Positions 18,704 to 28,045 are shown, counted from the stretch's first letter. The stretch is 64,000 bases of DNA from an uncultured Dokdonia sp. (GCF_937910895.1 NZ_CALEMI010000040.1:40520-104519); one strand, 5' to 3'. A program made the numbers and translations. Notes: a model not told the origin generated them from the letters alone.

Positions 18704-19546
18704 CTATAAATCCCGCCTTTTAAGTAATGCGAAAGATCCATAAATGAATAGGAAAATCCACGCAGACACAATGGCAATTTCATACCAGTATACAGCATAA
18801 TCAAAACCGATATCGGTTTGTAATTGGTTGGCTGCAGACTGGATCACATTTAGTCTCGTAAAGGGTTGCTCTATAAGGTTACTCATAGATTCTAATGGTA
18901 AAAATTGTACCACAGAAGAGCGTAGTCCTTCCACGTCATATTTATTTTCAAAGAAGAGCATGATTAACTGTATAATTCCTTCTATAAAATACCAGAAGAG
19001 CAAAAAGCCTATCGCAAAAGCTGATCGCTTGATTAAAATTCCTAGGAATAAACAGAAAGAGAAAAAGCCCACTAATTTTAGAAAAAATGCAAATAAGTAT
19101 TCTAAATCCTGTGTGATAATACTCAACTCATTAAAGTCTGAAAATACTAATCCTAATATCAAACTCACCACAAAAATAAAAAGTGTAGAAATTGCTGAAA
19201 AAACAATCACAGTAATAAATTTGGAAAGAATGAATTCCTTTTTACTTAATCCATCTATCAGGTTTTGTTTTAAAGTTCTGTTGCTATATTCATTGGCTGT
19301 CATTGATACGATCACAACCGCTAAGAAAAATTTGAGAATCGCAGCGATATAGGTATTAAAATGCCATATATATGGGAAGTTAAAAATCCCTTGATCTGCT
19401 AGTCGGAACTCAGCACCAAAAAGATTGAACTTTATGGAAGCCAAAAGTGCAATGGCTGAGAGTAATATAAAGTACCCTAAGATTAATACCCTTGAGGTCT
19501 TATTATGTTTAAGTTTATAATATTCTATCGTTAAAAGTCGTAGCAT
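18704..19546 (-). CDS. ABC-2 type transporter permease
   Basis: 280-aa integral membrane protein with about six hydrophobic segments: ILGYFILLSAIALLASI near the N-terminus, AAILKFFLAVVIVSM, FITVIVFSAISTLFIFVVSLI, LVGFFSFCLFLGILI, AIGFLLFWYFIEGIIQLIML and a C-terminal IAIVSAWIFLFIYGSFALL. The conserved NEYSNRTLKQNLIDGLSKKEF loop is typical of ABC-2 permeases. It starts 6 bp after the ATPase gene and forms an exporter with it. The substrate is unknown. Confidence 0.88.
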   Translation of the reverse strand: MLRLLTIEYYKLKHNKTSRVLILGYFILLSAIALLASIKFNLFGAEFRLADQGIFNFPYIWHFNTYIAAILKFFLAVVIVSMTANEYSNRTLKQNLIDGLSKKEFILSKFITVIVFSAISTLFIFVVSLILGLVFSDFNELSIITQDLEYLFAFFLKLVGFFSFCLFLGILIKRSAFAIGFLLFWYFIEGIIQLIMLFFENKYDVEGLRSSVVQFLPLESMSNLIEQPFTRLNVIQSAANQLQTDIGFDYAVYWYEIAIVSAWIFLFIYGSFALLKRRDL

Positions 19547-19552
19547 GGCGGT

Positions 19553-20452
19553 TTAGTTTAAGTTGTTAGTCAATTGTAAGAACTGCTCTTCTAAGCTTTC
19601 TTTACGTTGTACAAGATGGCTAAGAACAATGCCTTGCGCATGAAGTTGGTTATTTAATTCTTTCGCGCTAAGCGGCGTATTTAAAAAACCAGTCACCAAA
19701 TCGCCTTCTGTTTTGACTTCTCCAAACATCGGATTGCTTTTTAGATATGTTATGAGTTTTTTAGTATCATCACATTTCAACTCAAAGAAACCGTGACTTG
19801 CATTCATTGCATCTACACGTCCAGAATATAGCTTGATCCCTTTGCGTAAAATCACCACGTGTGAACATACTTTTTCTACCTCATCTAGCAAGTGAGAGGC
19901 TAATAAAATAGTTGTTCCTGCAGCGGCAATTTTTTTTATGATCTCTCGTATTTGGTGTATTCCTTGAGGATCCAAACCATTGGTAGGCTCATCTAGTATT
20001 AAGATTTCAGGATCGTTTAATAAGGCGGATGCAATGGCTAGACGTTGTTTCATCCCTAATGAATAGGTGCTAAATTTACTATCCTTACGATCTAATAAAC
20101 CTACTATTTCTAGCTTTTGGTCTATTTTATCATTAGAAACGCCTTTTATCTTACAGACCAATCCAAGATTCTGGCTTGCTGTCATATAGGGATAAAAGTT
20201 AGGACGCTCAATAATGGCTCCTACTTTTTTAAGTGCATTGTGTGTAGAGTCAGATCCATCAAACCAATGATAGTCTCCTCGTGTAGCATTTACGACATTG
20301 AGCACCATCCCTAAAGTGGTTGATTTTCCACTTCCGTTAGGTCCTAAAATTCCGTATACATTGCCTTTTTCTATAGTAAATGAAAGATCATTTACTGCGC
20401 GTACTGCACCATAGTGCTTGGTAAGCTTGTTTAAAGTGAGTATTGTTTCCAA
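19553..20452 (-). CDS. ABC transporter ATP-binding protein
   Basis: 299-aa ATPase with Walker A GPNGSGKST (about residues 37-45), signature YSLGMKQRLAIASALL, Walker B LILDEPTNGLD and H-loop ASHLL. The pattern, followed by a roughly 90-residue C-terminal extension, matches exporters of the CcmA/NatA type that pair with ABC-2 permeases. First gene of a two-gene operon with the permease. Substrate unknown. Confidence 0.92.
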   Translation of the reverse strand: METILTLNKLTKHYGAVRAVNDLSFTIEKGNVYGILGPNGSGKSTTLGMVLNVVNATRGDYHWFDGSDSTHNALKKVGAIIERPNFYPYMTASQNLGLVCKIKGVSNDKIDQKLEIVGLLDRKDSKFSTYSLGMKQRLAIASALLNDPEILILDEPTNGLDPQGIHQIREIIKKIAAAGTTILLASHLLDEVEKVCSHVVILRKGIKLYSGRVDAMNASHGFFELKCDDTKKLITYLKSNPMFGEVKTEGDLVTGFLNTPLSAKELNNQLHAQGIVLSHLVQRKESLEEQFLQLTNNLN

Positions 20453-20547
20453 AAAGATGTTGTTTTTTTGATTGTGTTATGTAAACAAGACGTTAAAGCC
20501 TAGCAATTGTTACATCACTTTCTTATATTGGGTTTTAAACCTACGCT

Positions 20548-21621
20548 ATGGAAGAAAAGTTAATGTCAAAAAAAAAGCCAGCTTATCCCGTAAGCCAAAA
20601 GCTTCAAGATTATCTAAGTAGATACAACAGAGATATTAAAATTTCTGTCTCTTATGATGATCTTTTACGCTTTGCCGATGGGGTTAATCTTTATGACCAA
20701 CAAGATAAAGATACCTTATGGATTAGTGTGTATTATGAGGAGCATGAAAGAGAAGAAATCATGGATAGCCTTAAACGTGTGTATGCTGTACTTCATTCTG
20801 ATGGGAATGAGCAAATTCTCCCGTTTCTAGAAGTTGCCTCTATAGATTATTGCACATTTGGAAATTCAAAACCCTTCCGGATAAAGATCAAAAATATCTA
20901 TAATGACAACTATACATATTTCTATGTAAAAAGAGCTGATGCTAGTAGAATTTACGGCTTAGAACTAGAACATATATTATCTCCTAATAGGATTAATTTC
21001 TTAGTATATTCCGACACACTTATAGAAGAGCATATTGCAGGAATTCCAGGTGATGAGTTTATAGAAAACTATCTTGAAAAATGTGATGATGTAGGAAAAG
21101 CACAAATTGCTAAAGAGTTTGTGAAGTTTAATGAGCGATGCACCATATTATTACTTGGAGATATGCGCTCTTATAACTATGTAGTGATCCCTACGCATGA
21201 TTTTGATCATATCAAATATAAAATACGTGCGATAGACTTTGATCAACAATGTTATGAAGGCAAGCTCAAGGTGTACAAACCACATATTTTTAAAGAAAAT
21301 TTCAAAATGGTAGATTTGGTTTCTAATATGTTAAGTACAGGTGTTATAGAATTGTACCAAAAAGAAGAACGCGCAGTACTTGCAAAACGTATCATTACCT
21401 CTCGTACACGACTTAAACAGCTCATGACGTGCATGACAACTGATAAAATATCTACACAAGAAAACTTACAACAGTTACGAACTGAGTTATACGAATACAC
21501 CAAAGACATCAAGTTTAAACGCTCTCGATCTATGGGTCAAATTGTAAAAAATGCGTTAGAATTTGTAAGCCGAAATTACGAAGATGTAAGTCTTAAAAGA
21601 TTAATGCAACAATCGTTTTAA
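20548..21621 (+). CDS. Conserved protein of unknown function with kinase-like motifs
   Basis: I do not recognise a named family in this 357-aa protein. It has no signal peptide or membrane segment. Around residues 208-240 the segment LLLGDMRSYNYVVIP followed by IRAIDFDQQ has the GDxxxxN...DFD layout of aminoglycoside-phosphotransferase-like kinases, suggesting a remote protein-kinase-like fold; an EHIAGIPG loop precedes it. The C-terminus is helical and basic. An alternative ATG five codons in (MSKKKPAYP) is possible. The gene is convergent with the NdpA-like gene and their stop codons overlap by 4 bp. Confidence 0.7.
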   Translation: MEEKLMSKKKPAYPVSQKLQDYLSRYNRDIKISVSYDDLLRFADGVNLYDQQDKDTLWISVYYEEHEREEIMDSLKRVYAVLHSDGNEQILPFLEVASIDYCTFGNSKPFRIKIKNIYNDNYTYFYVKRADASRIYGLELEHILSPNRINFLVYSDTLIEEHIAGIPGDEFIENYLEKCDDVGKAQIAKEFVKFNERCTILLLGDMRSYNYVVIPTHDFDHIKYKIRAIDFDQQCYEGKLKVYKPHIFKENFKMVDLVSNMLSTGVIELYQKEERAVLAKRIITSRTRLKQLMTCMTTDKISTQENLQQLRTELYEYTKDIKFKRSRSMGQIVKNALEFVSRNYEDVSLKRLMQQSF

Positions 21622-22670
21622 TTTTCTTTATTAAAATATACGAGATAATAATACATTTGCTTCTCTTCATCCCAACCTTTTTCGACATATTTTTCTGCAC
21701 TCTCAGGATTTATAAAATCAAGTTTGATTTGAATGTTTGTATCTAACTGTATTAAGTTTTTAATCTTTTTACGTTGTGTACTTACTGCTTTATTACTAAT
21801 ATGAAAATCGGTTAAGTCTTCTATTTTATATTTTGGTGCTTGTTCTGTTTTGTAATGCTTAAACTCAGGAATCAATTCTGGATTTTCCATCACCTCATTC
21901 ATAAAAGCAGTTTCATTAAAAGAATCGTTTTTTGCAAAGTGATTCACTGCTCGGTTCATAAAGAGCACTTCTTCCTTCTTATCCTCGGCGGGAAGAACAA
22001 CATCTTTTGCAAAATCCTGACAAAACTTTAAGTACTTTTTGGTATAGAAATTATCATCCTCAAAAATCTCAACACCCAAAAAATTTTCAATCCAGTATTT
22101 AGTGTCATATCGATTAGAATCTACCGAAAGGATTTTATATCCTTCTTCTGCTTTGTGATTTATAATCAAGCAACCTTTATCTAATTTATTAAGATTGATC
22201 CCTTGTTCTAAAAACATTTCTAGGTTAGACCCGCTTTCGCGAAATTGTAAAAAGTCTTGCTTTAATTCGCTTTTGAAGATACCGATAGCATCTGTCTTAA
22301 TATTATCAATCATCACATTTTCTAAATGTGCGATGTATAATTCCCCAGCTTTGATATGTGGGTGTTCACTTTGATCATACAGATGTTTTGCAATTTCTTC
22401 AGACAGGAGATGCGTGGCACTTGGATTTTCAAAAACCTTTTGTGCGATTCCAAATAAGGTGTGAAATTCCAAATCAGTTTCATGATCAAAACGATAATAA
22501 TTTTCTTCCTTTTCTCTAAAAGATTTAAAAAAGAACTCCTTTACCAAAGGTGTGATTTCATCACTTAGAGGATATGGATCATTAGATACAAAGAGACCTT
22601 CTGCTTTACTTTTATTCCCTACTCTATGAATAGAAAGTGACTCTATTTGCGCATTGTATAAATTAATCAT
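21618..22670 (-). CDS. NdpA-like nucleoid-associated protein
   Basis: 350 aa, similar along its length to the 37-kDa nucleoid-associated family (NdpA/YejK), which binds DNA in the nucleoid and is often carried on genomic islands. Recognisable are the N-terminal LSIHRVGNKSKAEGLFVS, the GELYIAHLENVMIDN core, and the KGCLIINHKAEEGYKILSVD strand. No membrane segments. One palindrome copy is read as FRES. The stop overlaps the neighbour's stop by 4 bp. Confidence 0.8.
   Translation of the reverse strand: MINLYNAQIESLSIHRVGNKSKAEGLFVSNDPYPLSDEITPLVKEFFFKSFREKEENYYRFDHETDLEFHTLFGIAQKVFENPSATHLLSEEIAKHLYDQSEHPHIKAGELYIAHLENVMIDNIKTDAIGIFKSELKQDFLQFRESGSNLEMFLEQGINLNKLDKGCLIINHKAEEGYKILSVDSNRYDTKYWIENFLGVEIFEDDNFYTKKYLKFCQDFAKDVVLPAEDKKEEVLFMNRAVNHFAKNDSFNETAFMNEVMENPELIPEFKHYKTEQAPKYKIEDLTDFHISNKAVSTQRKKIKNLIQLDTNIQIKLDFINPESAEKYVEKGWDEEKQMYYYLVYFNKEN
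22233..22244. repeat. Palindrome copy 9 (inside ndpA-like gene)
   Basis: GCTTTCGCGAAA, right arm partly lost; minus-strand reading QFRESGS. Confidence 0.72.
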
Positions 22671-22782
22671 GTGTGGTTTGTTGTTGATTGTTTCAGGTAG
22701 GTGATTTTAATAGAATTTTCTATAAAATCAGTTAATCACCTCAAGAGAAATAAAATACTGTCTTGTTACATAGTAAATTCGA

Positions 22783-23292
22783 CTAATTCCAGTTTTGATC
22801 AAAGTTAAGATCATCCAGATCGTCTATATCCAGACCATCTTCAAATTCAATGTCATCATCACTCTCCTCAGCTTCAAAAGTAATCTCTGGTGCTTGATCT
22901 GGAATTTGTCCGTGTACATACATAAGATTAGGATAGGTAATCCCATCTTCACGTTCTGCAATCTCTCCAAGCTCTAGCATAAAGCGCCACATACTTAAAA
23001 AGTCATATACATATAGCAAACGAGTTTCTGCCTCACTGATCACATCTTCCACCAAAGTCTCACTCATGAGGCGCACATCTGTATCACCTTCACTCATATC
23101 AAAAAGGGAAATTTCCTGTCCTTGATTCCACTGGTCATCACTCTTATAAAAAGAAGCCATCTCGCCACCATCAAATCCAAAAGATTGATTAACAGCATTA
23201 TGCAAATCTTCAAGAGTCGCTTGTTGATCAATCTCTAAGTCTCTAAACACATCTTCTTCCGTATCTAGAATGACTCTAAAACGATATATCAT
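22783..23292 (-). CDS. Plasmid pRiA4b ORF-3 family-like protein
   Basis: 169-aa acidic protein. The N-terminal MIYRFRVILDTEEDVFRDLE and the following TLEDLHNAVNQSFGFDGGEM and FYKSDDQW segments match the pRiA4b ORF-3 / IS1096 passenger family, whose role is unknown. The last 40 residues are almost all Asp and Glu (ESDDDIEFEDGLDIDDLDD), which could mimic nucleic acid or bind cations. No signal peptide. No transposon ends are visible, so the family name should not be taken as evidence of mobility. Confidence 0.78.
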   Translation of the reverse strand: MIYRFRVILDTEEDVFRDLEIDQQATLEDLHNAVNQSFGFDGGEMASFYKSDDQWNQGQEISLFDMSEGDTDVRLMSETLVEDVISEAETRLLYVYDFLSMWRFMLELGEIAEREDGITYPNLMYVHGQIPDQAPEITFEAEESDDDIEFEDGLDIDDLDDLNFDQNWN

Positions 23293-23680
23293 ATCCTACA
23301 AATTTTTGGTCTGTAAAGATACTAATACCATTAGGAGTATACGCATGGTATGGATAAGAAGTTATTAAAAGGTATTTTTCTTTTGAATTAATTGATGCTG
23401 TTACTGAATAGTATTGATAAACATATTGAAAAAAAAGAAGTACACAAAACCGCAACAAACACTAATAAAGAGATCAAAAGATATATCAGTGCTTAGTAAT
23501 AATTTTTCTACGCCACTAAGAGCCAATAAACTTGAAATTAGAAATTCTGTAGGGTCTGTAGGAATATAACCTATAAAGAGATAGTTAGGAGTTAAGCTTT
23601 CTTCAAAATTTCTTACCGTACTAAAAAATATTAGCTTAAATCCATATTTATTTTACGTTAAAAACGTAAGAATTATCTTA
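23276..23680 (-). pseudogene. Possible frameshifted small membrane protein gene
   Basis: On the minus strand about 80 codons are open from near 23675 (YGFKLIFFSTVRNFEES...) and run through a hydrophobic stretch (FISVCCGFVYFFFF) before a stop near 23405. A second frame opens near 23467 and continues to the pRiA4b-like gene (QYVYQYYSVTASINSKEK...). A one-base shift in the T8 run near 23430 would join them. No start codon is seen. In AT-rich DNA this could be chance, so it is tentative. Confidence 0.3.
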
Positions 23681-23750
23681 TATAAAAAATTTCATATTAT
23701 CGTCAAGTAACACAAAAAATACTATATTTGTCTCCCCAAATCAATATTAT
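23293..23750. other. 458-bp region without an intact gene
   Basis: Apart from the possible decayed minus-strand gene and the promoter element at 23723, I see nothing definite here. A short inverted repeat TTACGTTAAAAACGTAA lies near 23650. Confidence 0.5.
23723..23730 (+). promoter_or_regulatory. Likely -7 element for the SGNH lipoprotein gene
   Basis: TATATTTG, an exact TAnnTTTG match 20 bp before the ATG. No clear -33 TTG. Confidence 0.5.
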
Positions 23751-24497
23751 ATGTTATCCCCCAAATTATATAAGTTAGTTGTAATACTATTCGTTTTTAT
23801 TTTTATTTCGTGTTCTGAGGAGACTGATGAAGATACTGGTATTGAAGATGCACCCCCAGCCTATGAAGTAAATATCTTGCCACTTGGAGATTCAAGAGTT
23901 CAAGGAAACAGACCCAATCATGAAAGTTACCGCTTTGAATTATGGAAAAACTTTGTAGAAAATAATTGGACTATTGATCTTTTAGGACCCAATACAGATA
24001 CAAGTGAATATCCTCAATTTTTAGGGTTAGATTTTGATCCAAACCATGCAGGTGTCGGTGGATATACCACTATACAGGTATTAAATACACTAGAAAGCAC
24101 GCTAGAAAATGTAGAAATGCCAGATGTAATTTTACTAGGTATTGGAGGAAACGATTTGGTGAGAAACAGCTCTTACGAAGACGCCATTGTAAACATACAC
24201 GGAATCATCGATATTTTACAAGAACATAATCCTGATATATCTATCTTTATAGAACAAATAGCACCCGCCAAATCTGATATAGTAACAGAAGAAGATACAG
24301 CCTTACTTGAAAATTTCAATGCTAATATTATGACTGTTGCTGAAGAACGTTCTACAGAAGATTCAAGTGTAATCTCTATTGATATGGCAGAAGGATGGAA
24401 TGACAATTTATTGGCAGACGATGTACATTATAATCAATTAGGAGCTAAATTTGTTGCCGATAAATACTTTGAGGCTATAGATGAACACGTAGAGTAA
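23751..24497 (+). CDS. SGNH/GDSL hydrolase lipoprotein
   Basis: 248-aa lipoprotein with signal VILFVFIFISC (lipidated C21). SGNH blocks are present: block I LPLGDSRVQG with nucleophile Ser, block II Gly in GVGGYTT, block III GIGGND, and block V DDVHYNQLG with catalytic Asp and His. These enzymes cleave acyl or acetyl esters of polysaccharides, lipids or peptidoglycan; the substrate here is unknown. Probably exposed on the periplasmic side or the cell surface. It is followed after 12 bp by a PhyH-type dioxygenase gene. Confidence 0.88.
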   Translation: MLSPKLYKLVVILFVFIFISCSEETDEDTGIEDAPPAYEVNILPLGDSRVQGNRPNHESYRFELWKNFVENNWTIDLLGPNTDTSEYPQFLGLDFDPNHAGVGGYTTIQVLNTLESTLENVEMPDVILLGIGGNDLVRNSSYEDAIVNIHGIIDILQEHNPDISIFIEQIAPAKSDIVTEEDTALLENFNANIMTVAEERSTEDSSVISIDMAEGWNDNLLADDVHYNQLGAKFVADKYFEAIDEHVE

Positions 24498-24509
24498 TAA
24501 AAAACGTAT

Positions 24510-25226
24510 TTGAATACTAGAAATTTAAAAAATACTCTTGAACAAGAAGGATATGCTGTTTTAGATAGTTTGTATTCAATTCCTGAAATACAACAGATAA
24601 CTACTTGTATAGAAGAAGCCTCTCAAAATGGTAACGGTTTTCTAAAAACAAAAGACTTATTTGCTATTAGACAGCTCATAAACAATATTCCTCAACTCAA
24701 AAAAATCGTATTCAACGAAAACCTCATTTCGTTATTATCTACTATTTATACGACTCCATATTTCTTAACAAAAGCGATTTATTTTGATAAGCCAAGCACA
24801 TCCAATTGGTTTGTTCCTTATCATCAAGACCTTAGTATTTCTGTTAATCAAAAAATTGATTCAGAAAAATATATAAACTGGACTTACAAGAAAGGGCAAT
24901 ATGGGGTACAACCGCCTTTATCTATTTTAAAAAATACGACTACTGTTAGAATACATCTTGATAATACCAACGCTCAAAATGGCGCTTTAAAAGTAATTCC
25001 TAGATCACATCAAAAAGAAATCATTCGTACGGATCAAAAAGATTGGAATACGCAAGAAGAATATACGTGTGCTATAAAAAAAGGAGGCGTCATGCTTATG
25101 AAGCCATTAATTTTACACGCATCAAATAGAACGACCAACAACAAACAACGGAGAGTTATTCATTTAGAATTTTGCAACCAAGCCTTAGAAACTCCCCTAG
25201 AATGGTTAGAATATCAAGAAATTTAA
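24510..25226 (+). CDS. Phytanoyl-CoA dioxygenase (PhyH) family protein
   Basis: 238-aa Fe(II)/2-oxoglutarate oxygenase. The metal-binding HxD is in PYHQDLS (about residue 109-111), the distal His in LILHASNRTT and the 2-oxoglutarate Arg nearby in NKQRRVIHLEF. RIHLDNTNAQNGALKVIPRS is the typical PhyH core strand. The only in-frame initiation codon after the previous stop is TTG at 24510, so I use it. Substrate unknown; members hydroxylate fatty acyl chains, ectoine or small metabolites. Likely co-transcribed with the SGNH hydrolase. Confidence 0.85.
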   Translation: MNTRNLKNTLEQEGYAVLDSLYSIPEIQQITTCIEEASQNGNGFLKTKDLFAIRQLINNIPQLKKIVFNENLISLLSTIYTTPYFLTKAIYFDKPSTSNWFVPYHQDLSISVNQKIDSEKYINWTYKKGQYGVQPPLSILKNTTTVRIHLDNTNAQNGALKVIPRSHQKEIIRTDQKDWNTQEEYTCAIKKGGVMLMKPLILHASNRTTNNKQRRVIHLEFCNQALETPLEWLEYQEI

Positions 25227-25329
25227 TATCTCCAGTATTTTCAACCAATAACGTTAAAGCTATTTTAAAATTCCCAGTTCATCAATTATAGATAGTACCT
25301 TAGACATATTCTGTTTAAACCAACCAAAT

Positions 25330-26412
25330 ATGTATAAGAAAGTACTCCTTCTTAGTATGTGCCTGTTAGCTATTTCGCTTCAAGCGCAAGACCTCACCTT
25401 TGAAGAATACAATCCTATTTCTACCCTAGTGGTTCCTGGAGCGATTGTAAATAAAGCAAAATTTCCTTTTATAGACGTACACGGTCATCAATACCAGATG
25501 CCTACGCAAGATCTTGCACCTGTCATTGCTGCAATGGACACCCTCAATATGGGAATCATGGTCAACTTAAGCGGTCGTTCTGGTGAAAGTTTACAAAAAT
25601 CAGTTCAAAATATTGCCGACCATTATCCCAATCGCTTTGTCGTATTTGCCAATATTGATTTTGAAGGTGTCGGCAGTATGGGATGGACAGAAAAAACAGT
25701 TGCACAATTAGAAAAAGATGTACAGCACGGCGCTAGAGGTTTAAAAATATATAAAAGTTTAGGATTACGCTATAAAGATACCAATGGAAAACGCCTTGCT
25801 GTAGATGATCCAAGACTTGATCCTATATGGGCATTGTGTGGAAAACTAGGTATTCCCGTATTGATTCATACTGCAGATCCAAAATCCTTCTGGGATGAAT
25901 TTAATGGTGATAATGAGCGATGGCTAGAATTAAAAACACGCCCCAATAGAAAAAGAGCAGCTGATAATCCTGCACCTTGGGAAACGCTGATTGCAGAACA
26001 GCATCGTATGTTTAAAAAGCATCCTAACACTACGTTCATCAATGCACACATGGGCTGGTATGCAAATAACCTTCCGAAGTTAAGTCAGCTACTAGACGAA
26101 ATGCCAAATATGAATGTGGGAATCGGTGCCATTATCGCCGAATTAGGAAGACAACCACGACAAGCTAAATCCTTCTTTATCAAATATCAAGATCGTATCT
26201 TATTTGGGAAAGACAGCTGGAAACCGGAAGAATTTCCTACGTACTTTAGAGTATTAGAAAGTGACGATGAGTACTTCCCATATCATAAAAAATATCATGC
26301 ATTCTGGCCGATGTACGGACTAGACTTACCTGATGAGGTTCTCAAAAAAGTATATTATAAAAATGCTTTACGCATCGTTCCTGGACTAGATAAAACATTA
26401 TTCCCAGAATAA
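25330..26412 (+). CDS. Secreted amidohydrolase (TIM-barrel, amidohydrolase 2 family)
   Basis: 360 aa with a signal peptide (LLLSMCLLAISLQAQ). A DVHGHQYQMP stretch near residue 48 gives the HxH-type metal site, VLIHTADP and INAHMGWYAN supply further His ligands and LFGKDSW the late Asp. This arrangement fits the PF04909 amidohydrolase/decarboxylase group, which hydrolyses or decarboxylates ring compounds and lactones. The exported location is less common for the group. A stand-alone gene; substrate unknown. Confidence 0.83.
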   Translation: MYKKVLLLSMCLLAISLQAQDLTFEEYNPISTLVVPGAIVNKAKFPFIDVHGHQYQMPTQDLAPVIAAMDTLNMGIMVNLSGRSGESLQKSVQNIADHYPNRFVVFANIDFEGVGSMGWTEKTVAQLEKDVQHGARGLKIYKSLGLRYKDTNGKRLAVDDPRLDPIWALCGKLGIPVLIHTADPKSFWDEFNGDNERWLELKTRPNRKRAADNPAPWETLIAEQHRMFKKHPNTTFINAHMGWYANNLPKLSQLLDEMPNMNVGIGAIIAELGRQPRQAKSFFIKYQDRILFGKDSWKPEEFPTYFRVLESDDEYFPYHKKYHAFWPMYGLDLPDEVLKKVYYKNALRIVPGLDKTLFPE

Positions 26413-26490
26413 TAACTTTGTTAAACTTTTTTAAATAATTATTAAACAAAATTACTATTTCATACTTTAGAGGTATAAAACTACCTCATC

Positions 26491-27162
26491 ATGAAATTTT
26501 CAAAACTTTCTTCTCATTTTTTATGCGTATGCGCTACTAGTATATTTCTTATTTCATGCGGATCTGATGATGCTGATACTACAACTGAAATGATAGATCC
26601 TGTTATTCCAGAAGCACAACGCACCCTTATCCCTGACCCAGCTTTTGAAGCAGCACTCATAGAATTAAATTTAGACAATGAATTAGATGGATCTGTAGTA
26701 ACAGAAAATATTGAAGATGTCATGGATTTAATACTTAACGATAAAGGAATTTCTGATCTTACAGGGATTGAAGGCTTTACAAATCTGTACAACTTATGGC
26801 TTAATGATAATTCCATTTCAGAAATAGATTTGTCACAAAACAATAGAGTTAAATTTATTTTTATAGAAAATAATAATCTTTTTGAGATTCAAGTAAATAA
26901 CATGCCTAATTTAGAAAAATTGGAACTTAGTGGAAACAATATTTCTACTTTGAATCTAGCTAATAATCAACAACTTCAATTTTTAATCTTAGATGATAAT
27001 AACGTGTCTTCTTTAGATGTATCCAACAATCCTGAACTCTTTACCTTAGAAGTGCTTAACAATCCATTAGACTGTATTAAAGTAAGTGAATCCCAACTTA
27101 ATAATACTCCTGCCAATTGGGTAATTGACGAGAATGACACTTTAGCTTTAGAGTGTAATTAA
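26491..27162 (+). CDS. Leucine-rich-repeat lipoprotein
   Basis: 223-aa lipoprotein (IFLISCGSDD, lipidated C23). After an IPDPAFEAALIELNLD segment common in flavobacterial LRR proteins come about five repeats of roughly 21 residues (LWLNDNSISEIDLSQN, LELSGNNISTLNLANN, LILDDNNVSSLDVSNN). LRR surface lipoproteins generally bind proteins or glycans. A C-terminal LDCIKVSESQ cap closes the solenoid. There is no T9SS sorting domain. Confidence 0.87.
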   Translation: MKFSKLSSHFLCVCATSIFLISCGSDDADTTTEMIDPVIPEAQRTLIPDPAFEAALIELNLDNELDGSVVTENIEDVMDLILNDKGISDLTGIEGFTNLYNLWLNDNSISEIDLSQNNRVKFIFIENNNLFEIQVNNMPNLEKLELSGNNISTLNLANNQQLQFLILDDNNVSSLDVSNNPELFTLEVLNNPLDCIKVSESQLNNTPANWVIDENDTLALECN

Positions 27163-27169
27163 GAGTCTG

Positions 27170-27700
27170 CTACCAGTGAAAATCACGATCTTTTACAGGT
27201 AAATCTTCACGTACCAAATAATCTGTGATTTTACGACGTTTGTTAAACTGTTTGTGAGTATATGAGAGTGTCAAGGAATCATTACTTAGGTACATGATTT
27301 TAAAAAATTTCTCATTGGATTCCTGACCTAACAATTCAGAAATTTGATCACTGGTTAATTTCAAATATGCATCTCCATTTTCAGAAGTGGTAATTTCCCA
27401 AGAGGCTTCCAAACTAGGACCACAATTTCTTAGATCGCCATTGTTATCTTGTACTATTCCGCCGGAGTTTACACTGAGCTCTGCCGAAGTGCGAAAGCGT
27501 TGCCTGTATCCCAAGAAGCAATCTCCCATATTCATTCGAGTTTTACCGTTATATCGTCTTGCAATTTTCCAAGACTTTATAGAATCTGAGGTTAATAATT
27601 GTACCGCATTTTCAGGAACTACGTAAGGCTCTTCTGGCTTTTCTTTACAAGAAATGATCCCATAAATTAAAAGAACATATAAAATTAGAATCTTCTTCAT
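27170..27700 (-). CDS. Hypothetical lipoprotein, possibly lipocalin-like
   Basis: 176 aa with a lipoprotein signal (LLIYGIISCKEK, C18). The mature part has short beta-strand-like segments beginning with SDSIKSWKIARRYNG and containing two Cys (GDCFLGYR and NCGPS) that could form a disulphide. The SWxIxR opening recalls the lipocalin-like family of Bacteroidetes lipoproteins. Its stop lies 7 bp from the convergent LRR gene stop. No function assigned. Confidence 0.75.
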   Translation of the reverse strand: MKKILILYVLLIYGIISCKEKPEEPYVVPENAVQLLTSDSIKSWKIARRYNGKTRMNMGDCFLGYRQRFRTSAELSVNSGGIVQDNNGDLRNCGPSLEASWEITTSENGDAYLKLTSDQISELLGQESNEKFFKIMYLSNDSLTLSYTHKQFNKRRKITDYLVREDLPVKDRDFHW

Positions 27701-27799
27701 CCCACTAAAATAAACATTCTACCTATTTAAGAAGTATCATCTTATACGTTACTACAAATTATTTTTAGTATTGTATCTTAGAAAGAAATTACACGTACA

Positions 27800-27903
27800 A
27801 TGAAATCAGTGTTTATCATTTTCTATTGATTATATCAATGAGCTGTCAAAAGCACGCCGCTGCAATCGGATATGATAACAACAATATCTGGGTTAGAGTA
27901 TAA
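27800..27903 (+). pseudogene. Remnant of a small lipoprotein gene (frameshifted leader)
   Basis: An ATG at 27800 reads MKSVFIIF then hits a stop; adding one base near 27823 continues as LLIISMSCQKHAAAIGYDN up to a stop at 27901, which looks like a lipoprotein signal (ISMSC) with a short tail. Either a decayed gene or a chance resemblance. Confidence 0.35.
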
Positions 27904-28045
27904 AATGATTAAACGATTGGTTGGTCAACTTAATGTTCCTACTTCTTTAAATAAACGTACAAGCTACCCTCCTATTTTATCCAAAAGATTTCAGCATTCT
28001 ATAAAAAATAGTACTTATTTATATCAAAAAAATAAACATCTAATT

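Noticed and set aside
22783..23292. IS1096-type mobile element suggested by the family name of the encoded protein
   Set aside because: No transposase, inverted repeats or target duplication are visible around it.
27872..28045. N-terminal extension of the SnoaL-like protein
   Set aside because: The 58 added residues are not fold-like and overlap the broken lipoprotein leader; ATG at 28046 fits the NTF2-like domain.
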